From Chara braunii (taxonomy: Eukaryota; Streptophyta; Charophyceae; Charales; Characeae), in the NCBI GenBank assembly GCA_003427395.1, contig BFEA01000174.1:2355340-2397215 (forward strand): 41,876 bases of DNA. The letters are read 5' to 3'. A program made the translations under genes and the position numbers. The notes below the pieces were generated by a model. The model searched no databases and had not been told where the DNA came from. It worked only from the letters and a program-made list of their open reading frames with translations. Below, piece after piece: positions 18,001-28,073 of this stretch; position 1 is the first letter of the stretch; every line of letters starts with the position of its first letter.

Positions 18001-21000
18001 CAGTTGCATCTACTAGCAGGACTAGATAAGGTGCAGTCGGCTGAAGTGCAAGTCACACAGATGAAGCAGCTGCTGACGGCATCAACAGCTCTCTTGGAAA
18101 GGAAGGATATCGATGCGAATGAAAAACTGAAGGAAATGATGCGTGATCAGAACACAGCAGTTTCTCAAAGGGAGCAAGCCCTTAAAATCAATCAGCAGCT
18201 TGAGGTTCGCAGGCATGTGATTGAAACTAGGAAAAGGGATGCGCACATGGAGCTCTCCCGTGCAGAGCCAGCACTGAAGGAAGCGCGAGCAACTGTCAGC
18301 GAGATAAAGAAGCCCCAGCTGGATGACCTGAGGGCTATGCCAAATCCACCGGAGACCGTCAAGCTCACATTGGAGGCTGTTTGCCTGCTTTTGAGTGCAA
18401 GCAAACCAAATTCAACAAACTCATGGTCGTCGATTCTTAGCACGGTAAAGCGGACAGACTTCATCACGAACATTATACGGTTTTCTCCTGACAATCTGAA
18501 GCCAAAGCTTGTAAGCAGGTTAAGCCAGGAATATCTCAGCAATCCCGGATTCACATTCGAGGCAGTCAATAGGGCTAGCAAGGCATGCGGGGCGCTTTTC
18601 CGATGGCTGAAGTCGCAAGTCGAGTATGGGGAGATTCTGGTTCGAGTTCAGCCTTTACGGGATGAGGTCGATGCTCTCGAGCAGGAGTCCCAGAAGCTTC
18701 AGAATGATGCAGGCGAGATTCAGGCCGAGCTGGAGAAATTGGAAAAGAGGATTGCTGAGTACAAGGTTGAGTATGCACAGCTAGTCACTGATGCTGAATC
18801 AATCAGGGCAGACATACATCGGACGGCACTGAAAATCAACCGTGCAAAAGCCTTGATTGAAAGCTTATCGTACGAACGCTGTCGGTGGCTGGATCAGCGT
18901 CAGAGCTTCAAGGAACAGATGGCCACATTAGTTGGTGATGTGGCTTTGTCTGCAGGCTTTCTAGCATATCTGGGTCTGTTTGACCAGCACCATCGGCAGG
19001 AGCTGCTTTACCATTGGCAGTCAACCTTTGACGGGTCAAACAGTATTGCATACAGAACGTCACTCTCGTGGGTGGAGTACCTATCAAAGCCAGACGATCG
19101 GATGCAATGGCAGGAGTGTGGTCTCTCCACCGATGATTTGTCCATGCAGAACGCCATCATTCTGAGCCGATCACTTCGCCACCCGCTCATCGTCGATCCA
19201 TCAGGACAAATGGTTGAATACTTGATGATGCGCCTGCAAAAGCAGAGAGTCGTCAAGACGAGCATTCTTTTGGGATCATTCATGAGTGACCTGGAAAGCG
19301 CGCTACGGTTCGGTTACCCTCTCGTGGTACAGGATGTGGACCGGATCGATCCAGTCCTCAACCCAGTTCTCAATCGGGAGTCGCACTCTGTGGGTGGGCG
19401 AAGGCTGGTCAGGCTCGGGGATCAGGAAGTGGACTTTTCCCCATCATTCCAACTGTTTATGACAACCCGGAATGCAAACCTGGAGTTCACCCCCAGCCTT
19501 TGTAGTCGTCTGACGATTGTTAATTGCACCATTACGCCGGGCGGACTCTGCGACACGATCCTCAGCAAGGTGCTGCGGGTGGAGAGACCGGATGTGGAGC
19601 AGCAACGAGTCGAACTCGTGCAGCTGCAGGGGACATATAGATTGCGACTGCATCAGCTAGAGCAGGAACTGTTGAATGCACTCTCAGCGACAGAAGGAGA
19701 GATCCTTGACAATGACACAGTGGTTACGACACTGGAGAGAATCAAGCATGAGGCTGAGCAAATCGCCAAGAAAGCAGCAGAAACAGACATGGTCATGTCG
19801 GCAGTCGAGGATGTGCGAGCTGAGTACCGTCCTCTGGCTGATACCTGCAGCTCGATTTTCTTCATCTTGCAGCGAGTCTCTCTTCTTCACCCACTCTATC
19901 ATTTCAGCTTGGAGCTTTTTGTGCTGATCTTTGATGACGTGCTGGTCAAATCCGTGGTACGGAAAGAGGGAGTTTGGAGCCCTGAAGAGAGGATGGAAAG
20001 GCTGAGGGAGCTTCTGCTGCTTGCTGTGTACCGCAGAATTTCCCAGGGAATGCTGCAGCAGCACCATGCACCGTTGGCAGTTCGTCTTGCACAGTTGGCT
20101 GTCTCTGAAAAACTGCAGAGCCTGATGAACGAGATCAATAGCCTTCTTGATGCTGCATGCAGTCGCCTACCCTCACGTTCAAGCAAACTATCGCTTGACT
20201 GTACTGTCTACGAGCGAGACCTGGTATCTGTGTTCCCAGCCTGCTCCTCTAGATTGCTGACTACTATTCTATCGCCCATGCCGATAGGCCGGCAAATATT
20301 GACTGCGATTGCGAAGCATGCTCATCAAAACATTTCTGCATGGAAGACGTTTCTGGCTGGGCATGATCATGCCGAGGTGCATGTTCCAGGTGGCTGGGAA
20401 AGAGAGGTCTTCACGAACGTGAAAGGTGGACAGGCAGCCCAAGGGACAAGGGAGACCATATGGACGACCCTGCTTCATCTGCTTGTTGTTTCCGCTCTGC
20501 GTCCGGACAGGGTGGAGTATGCTAGCGAGAAGTTCGTAGAATCAGTTCTTGATGGCTTGACCGGATGCAGTGATGAGGAGAAAGCTGCATCGAAGGTAGG
20601 AGCCTTTGTTGAATCAAACGGGTCTGCAAGCCGGCCACTTCTTCTGGCATGTGCGTTGGGTTATGATGGAAGCCGGCAGATCGACGAGTTGGCCCGCAGA
20701 TCAGGTGTCAGGTATCAGTCTCTTGCCATGGGATCAGCAGACGGATGCGCTGCGGCGGAGAAGGTGATCCGGGCAGATGCTGCTTCTGGGGGGTGGGTTC
20801 TCCTCCGGAATCTCCATCTTGTTCCTCACTGGCTCCCATCGCTTGAGCAGCAGCTACTCCATACGGAGACTCACCGATCTTTCCGGCTGTTCCTGACAGT
20901 GGAGATTGCCAGTGCAACTGTCGTTCCTGCAAGCCTGATCCGTCTTTGCGACTTAGTTGTTCTTGAAGCACCCTCAGGCATGAAAGCCAGCCTTCACCGC

Positions 21001-21153
21001 TCCATCGGAAGGATAACCAATCAACAGAAGCAAGCTCCTCCTCAGGAGCGTGCTCGACTCTACATGATCCTTGCATGGTTGCATGGTGTGATGGTGGAAA
21101 GACTTCGGCACGTTCCCATTGGATGGTCTCAGCTATATGAATTCAATGATGTG
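15040..21153 (+). CDS. DYNC1H1-like: Cytoplasmic dynein-1-type heavy chain, giant internal exon (AAA2 to AAA6)
   Basis: Residues are numbered from the ATG at 15076. The frame is open for about 2,030 codons. The AAA2 half (to about 150) carries DGDVDPEWVENLNSFLDDNK, LTLPNGERLALPP and ATPATVSRCGMIWF. These match the cytoplasmic dynein-1 class. Axonemal chains have DG-PVDA-type motifs and IFT dynein differs after LDDN. AAA3 has Walker A GPPGSGKT (370-377) and Walker B VVFCDEIN (D440, E441). AAA4 has GPNGTGKT (713-720), FIFDEAN (D771, E772) and LLANGEVPGLF. Stalk helix CC1 is about 965-1075, the microtubule-binding tip about 1077-1195, and CC2 about 1196-1270. AAA5 is degenerate (VDPSGQ at about 1374) and has ALRFGYPLVVQDVDRIDPVL. 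AAA6 starts near 1853. The product would be an ATP-driven minus-end motor. The amino-terminal tail, AAA1 and the carboxy-terminal 500 or so residues must lie in exons outside the window. Donor GTG/GTGAGT follows at 21154; the acceptor is at 15039 or 15091. Confidence 0.93.
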
Positions 21154-21717
21154 GTGAGTCCTTGAGTGCGGGTTTTGCTCAGACCTGACATTTTCATTGC
21201 TGAATGCTGTTTTACAGAGTGTCCCATGCGAACGCATGTCTCCTGGTTGGCACTCCTCTGGGTGCAGTGTATATGATGAATGCCAGTTGAAGAGTTTGGC
21301 CTTCTTTTCCTCCATATCTGCCATTCAGACATCTTAGGAGAAGTTAGGACCATCATACGATAATTAATAATAATGATTCTGATAATATGTCCCTTTCTCT
21401 CATGGTCAAAATCCAGGTATCCCTGGGCAGGTGTCCACTTCTGGATACCCTTTTCTGAATGATGTCTTTGTCCGGATTGGAAATGTATTTCGGAGTTGTT
21501 TCAGCTATCTCCAAGTTTGAATTTCAGAAAAAAAAATTCAAAAGTCTGGAAAAATATGAAGATTATGCGGCATAATGCAATCAGACTCGCTATCTTTCAC
21601 ACTTCACATGTATGCAAACAGGTGCGCAGAAAACTGGCGACAACCGCCCACTCAAAACTCAGAGATATGGTAGCCGAGAACACAGTTCAGATACAAGTTC
21701 ACTTCAATGGCTATGGC

Positions 21718-21881
21718 AACACAGCGCCCACACAACTCTCTGTTCGCACACACAGGATCACCCTGGATATCCCACACGCGTTACTCTGTACACACATACA
21801 CACACACNAACACAGCGCCCACACAACTCTCTGTTCGCACACACAGGATCACCCTGGATATCCCACACGCGTTACTCTGTA

Positions 21882-21898
<17 letters not shown>
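21718..21898 (+). repeat. Exact 90-bp direct duplication around a single N
   Basis: The 90 bases at 21718-21807 recur without a difference at 21809-21898, separated only by one N at 21808. Both copies end in a CA microsatellite. This is the typical signature of two overlapping contig ends that were joined without merging, so one copy is probably artificial. Confidence 0.92.

Positions 21899-21940
<42 letters not shown>
21889..21940 (+). repeat. (AC)26 microsatellite
   Basis: A perfect AC run ends the second copy of the 90-bp duplication and probably caused the assembly break. Confidence 0.95.
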
Positions 21941-21943
<3 letters not shown>

Positions 21944-22733
21944 CCGCTATCTACAGCTATGGCGGCTATGGCCGCTGCTACCCTATCGCTATGGCTAAGC
22001 TTCTTCTCTCTCGCCCACTTTGTCCTCGGGCTCACTGCAGACCACCTCGCACAAGTCGCTGTGGCAGCGCTTCCGCATGGCTCACGCAGGAATGAATGAA
22101 TGGCTGGACGCTGCCCTTTGATTTATACTTCTGTAGCTTGTTGGTCTGGCCCTTTTCCTTGCCCGTGGTGCACACAGTCCCATGCGGTACTTGCTTGACT
22201 GGACTAGGACTGACTGGGACCGGTACTGCTGACTGCATGGGTTTGCACTGCCGACGTACTGCAGTTGGGCTCACCACTTGCCCACTTGCCCACTTGCCTC
22301 AGCCAAAACGTGAGCAACTTCGAAAGGCCACTACTAGGACCTTCCGGAAGTCTGGGTCCTGGCCTTTCAAAGACTAGCAACTATGACCTTGACCCTTCAG
22401 GACTGTAGCAGCTACGACTTCTAGAACTCCCTAAGACTTCTACTCGACAGACCTACAGATCGAACCCCTGCTACCTACAGACCCTACGACAGTCTACCAA
22501 CTGTTACAAATACACAGGTCACAGGTTCAACTCTTGGGGTCGACACAGATACTGTACACATGTAAGGTGAGGACTAGCGATCGAGCCCTGGGATCTGCAT
22601 CGGCTACTGCAAACTGGTGAATGCCGTTTCACTCCCGCCGGCCTGAATTCGAGGTCCTCCGAGAATAACTCAGTCCAAGGCAGGACCTTTACCTTTCTTA
22701 TCTCTCTCGTAGGCTCTCACTATGGAGCTGTTT

Positions 22734-23235
22734 CTAGAAGTCCTGTTCTGGTAAACCAGCGGTCGCCTCTGGCTCCTGATAAGCAAATCGGACTTTATAT
22801 TGTTTCTGTGGACGACCTCTACCTCCTGTTCTAAACACATCTCCACCTACGATGCCGTCAATGTCATACCTTCCGTCCATGTCTGGGGGGATCATGGACG
22901 TCTGGATGGAAACTGCTGAATTGTTACACACGGCAGCAACTTTGATGCATGAAATACAGGGTGGGTGTGGAGGTGTGCTGGGAACTCTATTGTGTAGGAC
23001 GGCCCATCCTCTCCGCCCTTGACTTCTAGAACTGGCCACGGTCCTCTATACGTGGGCAGTAACTTCTGCGAGATGTTTTCCTCAAGAGTAAACTCCTTAG
23101 ACTTAACCCAGAGTAAGTTGCCTACTTGGAACTGCGATGGGCTTAGCTTGTTCTATCATTCTATGCTGGGCCTTCCTGAGGTTTTCCACAACTGTAGCTA
23201 TTTCTTTTTCGTGTTGTATTGTGAACTCCCTGGTA
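22734..23235 (-). pseudogene. Integrase carboxy end with GPY/F module and chromodomain (element V)
   Basis: Read on the minus strand. The start TREFTIQHEKEIATVVENL matches the last recognisable motif of element I (TREFAIQHE). In the next frame come VGNLLWVKSKEFTLEENI and the GPY/F module (TYRGPWPVLEV, DGPSYTIEFPAHLHTHPVF, HASKLLP). After another shift comes a chromodomain (RYDIDGIVGGDVFRTGGRGR, PQKQYKVRFAYQEPEATAG) and a stop. Two frameshifts make it dead. The 5' side is cut at about 23235, where a GC-rich CGCGACACCGG stretch begins. It supplies exactly the part missing from element I and is probably another copy of that family. Confidence 0.78.
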
Positions 23236-23767
23236 CCGGTGTCGCGCCCCCACTGTTTCAAGGGTTTGGTTAGATGTCCTTCCCCGGACCGAGCGCAGTG
23301 GGTTGGTGGACTGGCAGGCTGTCACGCAGGATTTTGATAGGTATAGAATAAAGGTGTATTCAGAGGCAGTCTTTGTCACACTTAGTCATACAGCCGAGTA
23401 GTCAGGGTTATCCCTCCTGCCAGCGGCGACACGGCTTAGAGTGAGGCGTTCGGGTTTATCGCCTGCACCTGACCCCGTATAAAGGTTAGATTCAAGGTCA
23501 CCGGAGTCCCTATTGTCCAGGAGTCCTTCAAGCTGCCTTGAGTGTAACATGTGTAACATAAGGAGGAAAATAACATACATACATCATAGAGCACTTGACA
23601 CTGACAGAACGAGAAGAACAGAAACCAGACTCTGCAAGAGCATGACTAGAGATACGAGATTGAAGAGTAGTACACAGTGTATGCAGGGAGCAACCATCGA
23701 AGGGCTGCAGTCACTAATAAATCATAATAATGTCATGATACATCATAGTGACTAGAAAGAGAGAACC
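23236..23767 (-). other. Repeat-like stretch, possible LTR
   Basis: No gene is recognised. On the minus strand it contains AAAATCCTGCGTGACA (23320-23335), a motif shared with the dispersed repeat at 12.5 kb. A GC-rich GTGGGGGCGCGACACCGG at about 23238-23256 could be a primer-binding site. Without a second copy this stays a guess. Confidence 0.3.
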
Positions 23768-24291
23768 TCAATCAATAATGATAAGTGGTACCCCCTTGTG
23801 AGTAAGTGCTACTGTTTGGGACTCCATATCTGGTACCCGCTGGTCCCCTTCGTCGTTGAGAATCCGTGTGGCTATCGACTTTGGAACCACATATCTGATA
23901 TCAAGAGGCACTGCTGGATCAATCTTGCAGATATAGGCCATGCATCTCGCCATTTCCTCGTCTGCAACGCTCCTAAGATAAAGCCCCTCTGCGAGGGTGA
24001 TGTTGCCTGTAGCTCCAATCAATATCTCAATCCTTCCTCTCCTATCAGCGTAGACGTAAGAAACCTCGAGGAAACGATCTCCGTAAAGAGGCTTCCGAAA
24101 AGCCTGCATAGCAAAGTCAGCCCCAACCACATGAATATGACCATCTTTGAGATATGAGACCGGACCTTCCCCTCTTGGGGGACCAACAACCGCCTCGGTC
24201 CTAGGGTCGTCTGACATGTAGGAGTCAATCGCCCTCGAGCATATACCGTGCAAGAAGATGCGCAATCCTCCTCAATGTCGCTCTCCGCCAT
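23768..24291 (-). pseudogene. Unknown gene remnant, about 175 codons, one frameshift
   Basis: I do not recognise the family. The minus strand first reads MAESDIEEDCASSCTVYARG from an ATG at 24289-24291. About 60 bases on, the protein-like reading moves to the next frame: SYMSDDPRTEAVVGPPRGEG, SYLKDGHIHVVGADFAMQAF, GDRFLEVSYVYADRRGRIEI, ITLAEGLYLRSVADEEMARC, and ends VPLIIID with TGA. The composition (mixed, few stops, alternating hydrophobic pattern) looks like a real folded domain rather than chance. No catalytic signature is seen. It lies between retroelement remnants and may be an accessory ORF of one of them. Confidence 0.45.
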
Positions 24292-24334
24292 CGCCGCTTA
24301 CCGGTCTCCAGCGCTCCTGCTACTGTCCACAGAC

Positions 24335-24535
24335 TCAGTCTCTATGAGTGTCCCAGTCGAAGTAGTCGCCAAGATCAATGTCACTCACGCAGCAGGGCTC
24401 CTGGTCGGACTCATCCGTCTCAGATCTCTGTACGCAAGTAGTGATTGGGACCCCGAATCTGGCTCTCTCTCTCCTGATCCGCTCATCTTTCCGCCTCTTC
24501 CCCTTGAAACACAAGAGTCCAGTCCCTTCACACTC
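24335..24535 (-). pseudogene. Short acidic/basic ORF remnant upstream of the unknown minus-strand gene
   Basis: A 66-codon minus-strand frame opens after a TAG. It reads ECEGTGLLCFKGKRRKDERI followed by RRERARFGVPITTC and an acidic end (TDESDQEPCCVSDIDLGDYF). The basic cluster could be a nuclear localisation signal. It has no ATG of its own and ends 44 bases before the next minus-strand ATG. It may be the former amino-terminal part of the neighbouring unknown gene. Low confidence. Confidence 0.3.
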
Positions 24536-24684
24536 CTACTTGGCGCTCAACGCCCAGCCTACTCCTACACAGCTACGATCAGCCTAATAATAGACAATGC
24601 AAGTGTTGACATCAGCGACAACCCGAAGTACTTGAAGATGTCGCCCATATGCTGACCATCGCCAATACAAGGCAAGTGCCCTCA

Positions 24685-24702
24685 CATCATCATCATCATC
24701 AT
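24685..24702 (+). repeat. (CAT)6 microsatellite
   Basis: Six perfect CAT triplets. Confidence 0.95.
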
Positions 24703-25117
24703 CCTTCGCCCTTCCTTGACTTGACACCCAGACCTGTCCTCTCTTGCACCCGAAGACCACCCCTGCGCCTCACTGTGTATCCAAGCCCAACCCGCTATGG
24801 AGGCTGGTTATGGCGCTGCCCTCAGCAACGCCCTGCTCCCACACACGACCGCACGTGCGCAGCCTCTTGCTCCAATGCCGACAGCCAGCCCGCGAGCAAT
24901 TGCTCCAGCAGCGCTGCCGCCAGCCAGCAAGTGACCGAATGTCGCTGCCAGCGAAGAGCTCTTTCCTTTATGGAAAGAGTTGGCCTGCTTGCCCTGCCTG
25001 GCTGCCCTGGCTTGGGCCCGGCCTGAGTTTCTCTCAACCAATTGGCGCGTCACAACTGCCTGGACCCCAAATATGAAATTGACAGTGGAGGGCCTCTTGC
25101 GATATGTCAGGCCCGCT

Positions 25118-25158
25118 TTCACTTAGGGCGGGCACCTCCGCCTTCACTTAGGGCGGGC
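25118..25158 (+). repeat. Two-copy 25-bp tandem repeat
   Basis: TTCACTTAGGGCGGGCA occurs twice, 25 bases apart. Confidence 0.8.
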
Positions 25159-25439
25159 AATGCTGCAAACAGGGCCCCACAAGCCTACCGAGCACCCTGA
25201 TCCTCGCACTCGTGCAATGCTATCCGGTACCATGTCTCTACAAGGCCCACCTCGGACATGGATTTACCCAAGACGCGTTCCCCCGACACTGTGGTTTCTT
25301 AATCAGACCCCCTGCTAGCAATCGGATCAGCTCCTATCTATTCCCTTCGACTCCTCGCGATCCAGGCACTTCTCCCCTCCACTTCAACCCCTCCGACACG
25401 TTGTCGAGCTCATCGGTCCGGCACTGCACAAAACGGGGC

Positions 25440-25688
25440 GGGACCCTCCCGGCCTCGTCACGCAAGAGTTGGTCTGCTTCTTCGTCGCGAATACACATGG
25501 AGCTTCCGCAAGCCGCTCCGGCCGAGTGCGCCAGCCATACCTCTCGCGAGCCCCTACGACAGGATAGGGCCTACGCAAGGCACGACTTACCTCCACCTTG
25601 CAGGAGCTGTCACCTCCCTTCGGTGGGCGTATCCCCGCCGAGCTACCAGTCCACAGTACGAAAGCTGATCAGTTGCAATCGCAGAGGT
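25440..25688 (-). repeat. Dispersed repeat copy R2 (-), homologue of 12479-12760
   Basis: Reverse-complemented, it shows the same ordered blocks as copy R1: CCTCTGCGATTGCA, TAGCTCGG, GGGATACGCCC, GGTGACAGC, CCTGTCGTAGGGG, GCTGGCGCAC and TTGCGTGACGAGGCC. Divergence is considerable. Weaker similarity may extend some 50 bases on each side. Together the two copies form a 13-kb-spaced inverted pair enclosing the dynein exon. Confidence 0.7.
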
Positions 25689-25699
25689 GGACCAGCCGA

Positions 25700-27189
25700 G
25701 GGCGTTTTCTCGTTCGTTGTAGCATACGGGGTACGCGCGGTATTACGCCTCTATCGGACCCTCACGCGAATCGACGCTCTGGGGGCTGAGGTCCCAAGTG
25801 CGACTCGTCGTCGGTCGACTAGGACGTATCCCACACACCACGCATACACCACTCTAAAGAACATAAAAATAAAAACACACACACATACACATACATACAG
25901 AACGACACAGAACAAACAACGCGACAACACTCCTAGTCCCTTAGTAACGATCCCATAACTCTCCGATGCGGAAATCGGATAGGCGTCGCGCACGAGACTT
26001 GATATATAACCACACGGACACAGGGGTTAATCTCATATCGACTCGCAATGCAAGCATACACAACCAGTTGCAATGATGGCGTACTATGTAGTACCCATAC
26101 TCATGCTGTCCTCGTTAATCTCGAGGGTCGCATTCGACATTCAAGTGTCGGCTGATACGCGCCTTGAGGGATTGATCTCTCGACGCTGGACAACCGCCAA
26201 GTGCGGTTGAGAACCACACCCTTTTCTGCACTCTGCGAAGAGTGGGTGGTACACAGGTTCATACTTGTGGTGGCAATCGTCTCTTATCGCCCTGGAGACC
26301 GGCTCCATCATCCAAGGCGTGGAAAGGAGTCAAGGGGTTTAACCTTGATGGCTACCACGGACTACAACGTCCAACTATATAAAAACTCTAAAAAACAAAG
26401 GATAAAAAAGGACCTCCCTTTTCTCTAAAAAAAACATAATTTGTTTAACCCTTACGCGCGGCCACAGTAGACCGAGCGAAACACCCAAGACATATGTATT
26501 TACATGTATATAAAGGGTTATAATTATGTGACGATCACTTCTCACAGTCACAGTGGGACTTCTCTCAGCCATATATATGTATATGATCGCAGGCAGGTAA
26601 ATCCAAAGTCCGAAACACCAAACATACCTGCAATCAGATCAAAGATTCAACCAAAAATCCATGCACTACACGGGGTCAACTTCAACCGTTCTCTGCGCTC
26701 ACACCCCTTGCTTTAGCCATACAAACCTCAACCTTAGCGCACCCTTCCAACAATAAAATACTTAGTACCTTTGTGAAATGGCCATTCAATAAAGTCCGGG
26801 TAAAAATACAATGAAACATTTCAAACCACAGGGCTAAAGCCTTTAGGTTGAGTGGCAAGAGTGGATTGGAGTTGAATCGTAAACCGACGATTCGGCAACC
26901 GACCTGTTATCAGTGATAACATAAGATGATCCTCGTGGGATCAAGCTGAATCTATTCCAGTTCCTGAATCAAATGATCAAGAGGACTTGTAACATAAGAC
27001 AGTCCAATCCCCAAGCTAAACCTATGAGTCCAAATCGGGAATAATCTTCATAATCACGATCTCACAAAGAATTGTTCTACTTAACTAAGCGTGAGTCTAC
27101 CCCTAAATCAGTGTCTAAAGAAAAGTAGACCCTGGCAGAATCTCCTCCATACAGAGTGGATTTCCAGGATTGCCACCTGTTAAAATATA
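25700..27189. other. Stretch without recognised gene
   Basis: AT-rich toward the right. It contains a short CA-rich patch near 25875-25900 and small perfect palindromes such as GTTATC-AGT-GATAAC (26906-26920). No conserved protein or RNA is recognised on either strand. Confidence 0.4.
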
Positions 27190-27835
27190 ATCTAACTCCT
27201 CTTAAACTAAGAAAATTTCGGCAATGCTTCCCGTAGGAAAAGTGCCTTCTCAGAATTTATACTAACTCAAATATGAAAACAAAAACAATTTCTAATCCTG
27301 GAAAGTCAAGTTTTGTCCAACTCCCTGAACTAGTAAAAATTTGGGCAGCACTCCCTTTAGAAAGGGAGCTTTTCCAGATTTTTGCTAAGTCAGATATGAA
27401 CTCAGAAGCTAGACCTGAGTTCAACTAAAACAAAATTTAACTAACTCCTTAGATTTGTAAAAATTTTGGCAGCACTCCGTTTAGAAAAGTGTTAATCCAA
27501 GATTTATACAAAGCTAAGTTCAGAATCTAAAATGACTTTGACTTCTCAAGGTCCAATTTTACTTTGACTTCTTAAGGTCCAATTTTGTTTAACTCCCTGA
27601 ATTAGCAAAAATTCGGGCAGCACTCCCTTTAGAAAAAGAGACTCTCCAGATTTTTACTAAGTCATATATAAAAGTTAGACAAGTTGAACTTTGAAAAGAC
27701 AAAACCTGACTAACTCCTTGGTTTTGTAGAAATTTCGGCAACGCTTCCCGTAGAGAAAGTAGCTTACCAAAATGTATACAGAGCCAAGTATAACAAAAAA
27801 TCCCAGAAAATGCAGAAATTGACCTAAGTAAAATA
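27190..27835 (+). repeat. Diverged tandem repeat, about 124-bp unit, five copies
   Basis: The unit start AACTCC recurs at 27194, 27319, 27443, 27591 and 27712 (spacings 125, 124, 148, 121). Each unit contains AAAATTTNGGCAGCACTCCC followed by GTTTAGAAA-like sequence and CCAGATTTTTAC. The longer third spacing is explained by an internal direct duplication (ACTTTGACTTCTCAAGGTCC repeated with one change near 27535-27585). No reading frame survives. Confidence 0.85.
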
Positions 27836-28073
27836 AACTCAGCTCAGAAAATGCAGAAATTAAATTTAACTCCTATGGTTCTAGCACGTGGCGAGCGACT
27901 AAAGCAACTACCTATCAAACTGAAACTCATACTAAGTAGTAGCTTCACTCAGTCACATGCAAGTCAAACTACAAAGGTAAGTACTCTCACCATCCCCAAA
28001 CTCAATTTATCAAACAATAGTTCATAGTCTCTCAATGATTTATCCCTTTATACCCAACTTACATAGGGCATAA

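Larger units (their letters stand above)
21154..22733 (+). other. Probable dynein intron start and repeat DNA, no gene recognised
   Basis: The segment begins with a GTGAGT splice donor. No dynein coding (rest of AAA6 or carboxy-terminal domain) is found downstream in the window. It contains a CA-rich patch with a duplicated contig end and, from about 22.1 kb, unclassified sequence that may be the LTR of the minus-strand pol fragment that follows. Confidence 0.4.

Noticed and set aside
21496-22099. Three His/Thr-rich frames of 128-199 codons
   Set aside because: They run through the CA microsatellite, the N and the artificial 90-bp duplication.
24959-24979. Perfect hairpin CTCTTTCC-TTTAT-GGAAAGAG as a terminator or small RNA
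   Set aside because: It is a single short hairpin with no U-run and no gene context in a eukaryotic repeat region; chance cannot be excluded.
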